DNA of 64,000 bases from Nocardioides marinisabuli (lineage in GTDB: Bacteria; Actinomycetota; Actinomycetes; Propionibacteriales; Nocardioidaceae): the NCBI RefSeq assembly GCF_013466785.1, contig NZ_CP059163.1, positions 3,224,001 to 3,288,000 on the forward strand. The letters are read 5' to 3'. A program made the position numbers and the translations under genes. Under the pieces are notes generated by a model. The model was given only the letters and a program-made list of their open reading frames with translations. It had not been told where the DNA came from and made no database searches. Every line of letters begins with the position of its first letter. The stretch's first letter is position 1. Shown here one piece after another: positions 61,184-64,000 of the stretch.

Positions 61184-61211
61184 ACGTCGCCAGCCCGGGG
61201 AGTCGCGCAGA

Positions 61212-61828
61212 TCAATGAGAGCCATCCGTGCGCCGAGCGCTGATCCAGGTGAACTGCTGCTCGGAGCCGCCGGGGGTGCGGTGGATCCGCGTTTCGGCAT
61301 GGGTAAAGGTGAAGGCACGCGCGACGAGGGCGGCGAGGTCCTCGGCGGAGTGGCGGGCCGTCGGCAGGCCCGAGCAGGACGTGGGTCCGTCGGGGCCGAA
61401 TGTGGCCAGGACCAGCAGGCCGCCGAGGGAAATGGTGCGGGCGGCCAGGTCGACGTACGCCGCTTGGTTGGCCGGCTCGGTGAGGAAGTGGAGTACGGCT
61501 CTGTCGTGCCAGGCGTCGTAGGTGCGCGAGGGTTCCCAAGACAGGACGTCGCTGACGACGTAGGCGACCCGCCCTTCCGCGGAGCCGAGCCGTTCGCGCG
61601 TCACTGCGAGCGCTTCGCGGGAGATGCCGAGCACGGTGATGTCCTCGCGACCGTCGGCGGGGAGCGCGTCGGGGAGCCGGGACGCGCCGGCTCCGATGTC
61701 GATCACCGAGCCGGCCTGTTGGCGCAGGAGCTCAACGGAGTGGGTTGGCGTCTCTTCGAACCACGACACCTGTCGAGGTCGCGCGACGCGAAGACAGCAT
61801 CCCAGTGGTGAGAGCCGTCGTCGCTCAT
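61212..61828 (-). pseudogene. Class I SAM-dependent methyltransferase, frameshifted near the 5' end
   Basis: The body encodes a small methyltransferase: SWFEETPTHSVELLRQQAGS, VIDIGAGASRLPDALPADG (SAM site), VLGISREAL, and YDAWHDRAVLHFLTEP, as in TehB/UbiE-like proteins, ending FTWISARRTDGSH. Its natural start is ATG 61828 (MSDDGSHHWDAVFASRDLD), which overlaps the preceding stop codon as ATGA, but that frame is one base out of register with the body at about 61765. Either a base was lost here (mutation or sequencing error), or translation restarts at GTG 61769 and yields 185 residues that lack the first helix. Confidence 0.7.
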
Positions 61829-62028
61829 CGGAAGGCGCACCCGCTGCTGACGCCGAGCCGGCGGAAGATGACGGCCGCGGGGCAGAAGCCGGTGATGGAC
61901 GACTGGAGCAGGTTGAGCCCGACGAAGGCGGTCAGCAGCAGCCACCACGGTGATACGAGGGCCACCAGCAGGACGCTGAGCAGGGTCATGGTGCCGGCGA
62001 GGAGGAGAACGGCGCGGTCGAGGTTCAT
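61825..62028 (-). CDS. YgaP-like membrane protein (DUF2892)
   Basis: A 67-residue protein with two hydrophobic helices: MNLDRAVLLLAGTMTLLSVL and WWLLLTAFVGLNLLQSSITG, followed by FCPAAVIFRRLGV. The GFCPAAxIxxxLG ending is the hallmark of DUF2892/YgaP transmembrane domains, often linked to rhodanese or sulfur-stress genes. It overlaps both neighbours by ATGA and belongs to a three-gene unit with a zinc-ribbon-like protein and the methyltransferase. Confidence 0.85.
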   Translation of the reverse strand: MNLDRAVLLLAGTMTLLSVLLVALVSPWWLLLTAFVGLNLLQSSITGFCPAAVIFRRLGVSSGCAFR

Positions 62029-62192
62029 GCCTTGCCTCCGAAGATGCGGCTGAAGAACCCGGTTCCGGCCTCGCGGGGGTGGCCGGCGCACCGGTCGGCG
62101 CGTGGGACGCGGGCGAGGACCTGGTCGACGTGCTGGCCGCAGCCGGCCCAGGTGGTCTTGCCACACTTCTTGCAGGTGACTGCTCGGCACAT
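62025..62192 (-). CDS. Small zinc-ribbon-like protein
   Basis: A 55-residue protein beginning MCRAVTCKKCGKTTWAGCGQ, then HVDQVLARVPRADRC. Three or four cysteines in CxxC-like spacing plus histidines suggest a small metal-binding protein. Similar short proteins are common in actinobacteria and usually have no known function; the end, FFSRIFGGKA, is basic and aromatic. Its stop overlaps the DUF2892 start (ATGA). GGAGCCCCC precedes the ATG. Confidence 0.7.
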   Translation of the reverse strand: MCRAVTCKKCGKTTWAGCGQHVDQVLARVPRADRCAGHPREAGTGFFSRIFGGKA

Positions 62193-62250
62193 GGTGGGGG
62201 CTCCTTCGGTTCGAGGTGATCGTGCAGAAAAAGTGAAGGTGACGCGAGGT

Positions 62251-62289
62251 GTGGTCCGGACACCCGCGGGGGACGGGCGCCCGGACCAC
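62251..62289 (-). terminator. Hairpin between the MMPL gene and the small zinc protein
   Basis: GTGGTCCGG (62251-62259) and CCGGACCAC (62281-62289) are perfect complements with a GC-rich 21-base interior that can pair further. The octamer GCCGCGGC occurs twice just beyond it (62292 and 62311). It probably ends the MMPL transcript. Confidence 0.5.
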
Positions 62290-62331
62290 GTGCCGCGGCT
62301 TAGGGGGCACGCCGCGGCGGTCGAGGGGTGA

Positions 62332-64000
62332 TCAGCCGTGCGAGAACGTGATGGTCGGCAGCACCTTGCGCAGCCAGGCCGGCGACCACCATGCCGCCTT
62401 GCCGGTGAGGCGCAGCATGACCGGCAGCAGCACGAGCCGCACGAGGAAGGCGTCGAGGAGGACGGCGACGCCGAGCACGATGCCCATCTCCTTGGGCGGC
62501 AGGGGGCCGGAGAGCGCGAAGGTGAAGAACACCGCGACCATAACCGCGCCAGCGGCGAAGATGACCCGTCCTGAGTGGGCCAGCGAGCCAACCATCGCGT
62601 CCTTCGGGTCTCCGGAGTGCTCGTAGTGCTCCTTGGCCGATGCCAGCAGGAACACCGTGTAGTCCATCGCGATCGCGAAGATCATCGCGAAGAAGAACAC
62701 CGGAGCCCACGCGTCAAGGAAACCTTGGCTCTCGAAGCCGAAGAACTCGGCGCCGAAGCCCTCCTGGAAGATCAGCCGTGCCACGCCGAAGGCCGCAGCC
62801 GTCGACAGCAGGCTGGCCAGCGTCCCGAGCAAGGAGATCAGTGGAGCCTGGAGCGCGACCAGCAACAGCAGGAACCCGAGCACCAGGACCACGGCGATCA
62901 CCAGCGGCGTGGACTCGTCGAGCTGGGCCTTGAGGTCGAGGTTCTCCACCGCCGCGCCTCCGACCAGCGCGCTCGGCGGCAGGTCGGCGCGCAGCCGGTC
63001 GACGGTGTCGTTGAGGGCGGGGTCGGAGGGGTCGACGGTCGGCACGGCCTGGATGAGGACCAGCCCGCTGTCGTCGGCTGCCGGCATGGCCGGCATCGCT
63101 CCGGCGATGCCGGAGTCGGAGGAAAGCACGGTGCTCGCGGCCTCGGCGTCGGAGGCCTTCATCACGATCTGCAGCGTGCCGGGTGCACCTTCACCGAACG
63201 ACTCCTGCACCAGGTCGTAGCCGATCCGGGCGCTGGCGTCCTCGGGCAGGACCTTGATGGAGGGCATAGCGGTCTTGAGGCCGATGACCGGTGCGGCGAG
63301 CGCGAGCAGCACGATGAGCGCGCCCAGGCCCCAGACGACGGGGCGCTTCCAGAGTCGCTCGCCCCACGCGGCGAACTTCGGGGAGCGGTGCTCCCCGGTC
63401 TTGACCCAGGGCAGGGACAGCTTGTTGATCTTGTGGTCGAGCTTGAACAGCACCAGCGGCAGCAGGGTGAGTGTGGCGGCCAGGACGAAGACGACCGAGA
63501 GCATGATCCCGCCGGCCATCGAGCGGAACGAGGGCGAGGGCACGAGCATCACGGCTGAGAGCGAGATCAGGACGGTGGCGCCGGAGAGCAGGACGGCCTT
63601 GCCGGCGGTGTCCATGGTCTCGGCGATGGCCTGCTTGGCGGAGTTGCCCGAGCCCATGCGGGAGGCGCGGTAGCGGACGACGAGGAAAAGCGCGTAGTCG
63701 ATGCCGAGCGCGAGGGCGAACATCATCGCGAAGTTCATCGCCCAGATGGAGACCGGGACGAGCTCATTGATGAGGACAAGCGAACCTGCGGAGGCGACCA
63801 GTCCTGCGAGAGTCAGGATCAGGGGGAGGCCGGCGGCGACCAGAGCGCCGAAAGCGAGCACCAGGATCGCCATGGTGACGGGCCAGGAGACCATCTCGGA
63901 CTTCAGCATCGCCTCAAGGTTGGCCTCGTTGAAGTCCGACCAGAGCAGCGAGGAGCCGGTCGGGTTGACCTGGATGCCCTCGACGGAAAGGTCCTGGAGG
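62332..64000 (-). CDS. MMPL/RND-family transporter, partial (N-terminus outside the window)
   Basis: The visible part codes for about 555 residues and stays open to the window edge, so the gene starts beyond 64000. It has the first-half end with RND helices (LALGIDYALFLVVRYR, including the GIDY motif), a membrane block, the large periplasmic loop, and a second set with AIAMDYTVFLLASAKEHYE and the C-terminal TM bundle. Two proton-relay DY motifs (GIDYALF, AMDYTVF) are intact. It resembles MmpL/YdfJ proteins that export lipids or drugs. Confidence 0.9.
   Translation of the reverse strand, partial: LQDLSVEGIQVNPTGSSLLWSDFNEANLEAMLKSEMVSWPVTMAILVLAFGALVAAGLPLILTLAGLVASAGSLVLINELVPVSIWAMNFAMMFALALGIDYALFLVVRYRASRMGSGNSAKQAIAETMDTAGKAVLLSGATVLISLSAVMLVPSPSFRSMAGGIMLSVVFVLAATLTLLPLVLFKLDHKINKLSLPWVKTGEHRSPKFAAWGERLWKRPVVWGLGALIVLLALAAPVIGLKTAMPSIKVLPEDASARIGYDLVQESFGEGAPGTLQIVMKASDAEAASTVLSSDSGIAGAMPAMPAADDSGLVLIQAVPTVDPSDPALNDTVDRLRADLPPSALVGGAAVENLDLKAQLDESTPLVIAVVLVLGFLLLLVALQAPLISLLGTLASLLSTAAAFGVARLIFQEGFGAEFFGFESQGFLDAWAPVFFFAMIFAIAMDYTVFLLASAKEHYEHSGDPKDAMVGSLAHSGRVIFAAGAVMVAVFFTFALSGPLPPKEMGIVLGVAVLLDAFLVRLVLLPVMLRLTGKAAWWSPAWLRKVLPTITFSHG

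Larger units (their letters stand above)
60844..61211. other. Right edge of the island: repeats, no gene
   Basis: About 370 bases with the 24-bp repeat (60890-60913), a long inverted repeat (60921-60978), the att-like repeat (61016-61062) and a hairpin (61160-61183). A 62-codon frame crossing it (60852-61040) covers these repeats and is unlikely to be a gene. Confidence 0.6.

Overview
The window is very GC-rich, coding-dense DNA in which genes repeatedly join by ATGA, GTGA or TGATG overlaps, many starts are GTG, and promoters often place a TANNNT box 6-7 bases before the start codon. Together with the gene families (a JetABC/MksBEF-type condensin, an ECF41 sigma factor, an MpaB-type oxygenase, a sucrase/ferredoxin-like protein), this points to an actinobacterium, most likely Nocardioides or a close relative. 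That placement is an inference from style and gene content. The text contains no rRNA or tRNA to confirm it, and I saw no CRISPR array.

Layout. 0-5 kb: a secreted small protein, a GAF/PucR-type regulator and a ketone-body operon (3-hydroxybutyrate dehydrogenase plus both CoA-transferase subunits). 5-12 kb: SRPBCC protein, a short UvrA paralogue, a TauE/SafE exporter, a CtlX-type hydrolase, an amine oxidase, a cupin and a PNPOx-like protein. 12.4-18.1 kb: a three-gene JetABC/MksBEF condensin operon with no JetD/MksG gene beside it. 18.1-25.2 kb: a GntR/Cache gene pair divergent from a polyamine-type ABC transporter (potADBC) and an aldehyde dehydrogenase. 25.2-31.6 kb: patatin, SigJ-type sigma factor with a DUF1059-like protein, TetR regulator, MpaB oxygenase, MFS exporter, small membrane protein, methyltransferase. 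31.7-34.1 kb: a three-gene unit encoding an acidic repeat protein, a JmjC/ROX-type hydroxylase and a sucrase/ferredoxin-like protein. 34.2-43.3 kb: a seven-gene operon for amino sugars and peptidoglycan fragments (regulator, kinase, MurQ, AnmK, sodium symporter, NagB, NagA), divergent from a lytic transglycosylase gene. 43.3-44.9 kb: a MarR/DoxX/VOC set that looks like catDE.

From about 45.09 to 61.06 kb the character changes. The stretch has att-like repeats at both edges and contains gene remnants (SDR, acyl-CoA dehydrogenase, IclR, secretory lipase, hemerythrin) and a complete IS3-family element with 24-bp ends. Between these lie intact metabolic units: flavin reductase, NCS1 permease and a GntR regulator; and a six-gene lactate operon (lactate permease, LutA, LutB, LutC, PEP-synthase regulator, PEP synthase) controlled by a divergent FadR/LldR regulator with a textbook TNGTNNNACNA operator. 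Beyond it (61.2-64 kb) are a frameshifted methyltransferase gene, two small proteins and the C-terminal part of an MMPL transporter that runs off the window.

Regulatory and repeat content worth noting: a 22-bp tandem repeat family at three loci, each time just after a stop codon and in the same orientation as that gene; two copies of a 51-bp hairpin repeat with conserved arms and divergent loops; many operator-like palindromes in divergent promoters; and hairpins that hold the stop codons of both convergent neighbours.
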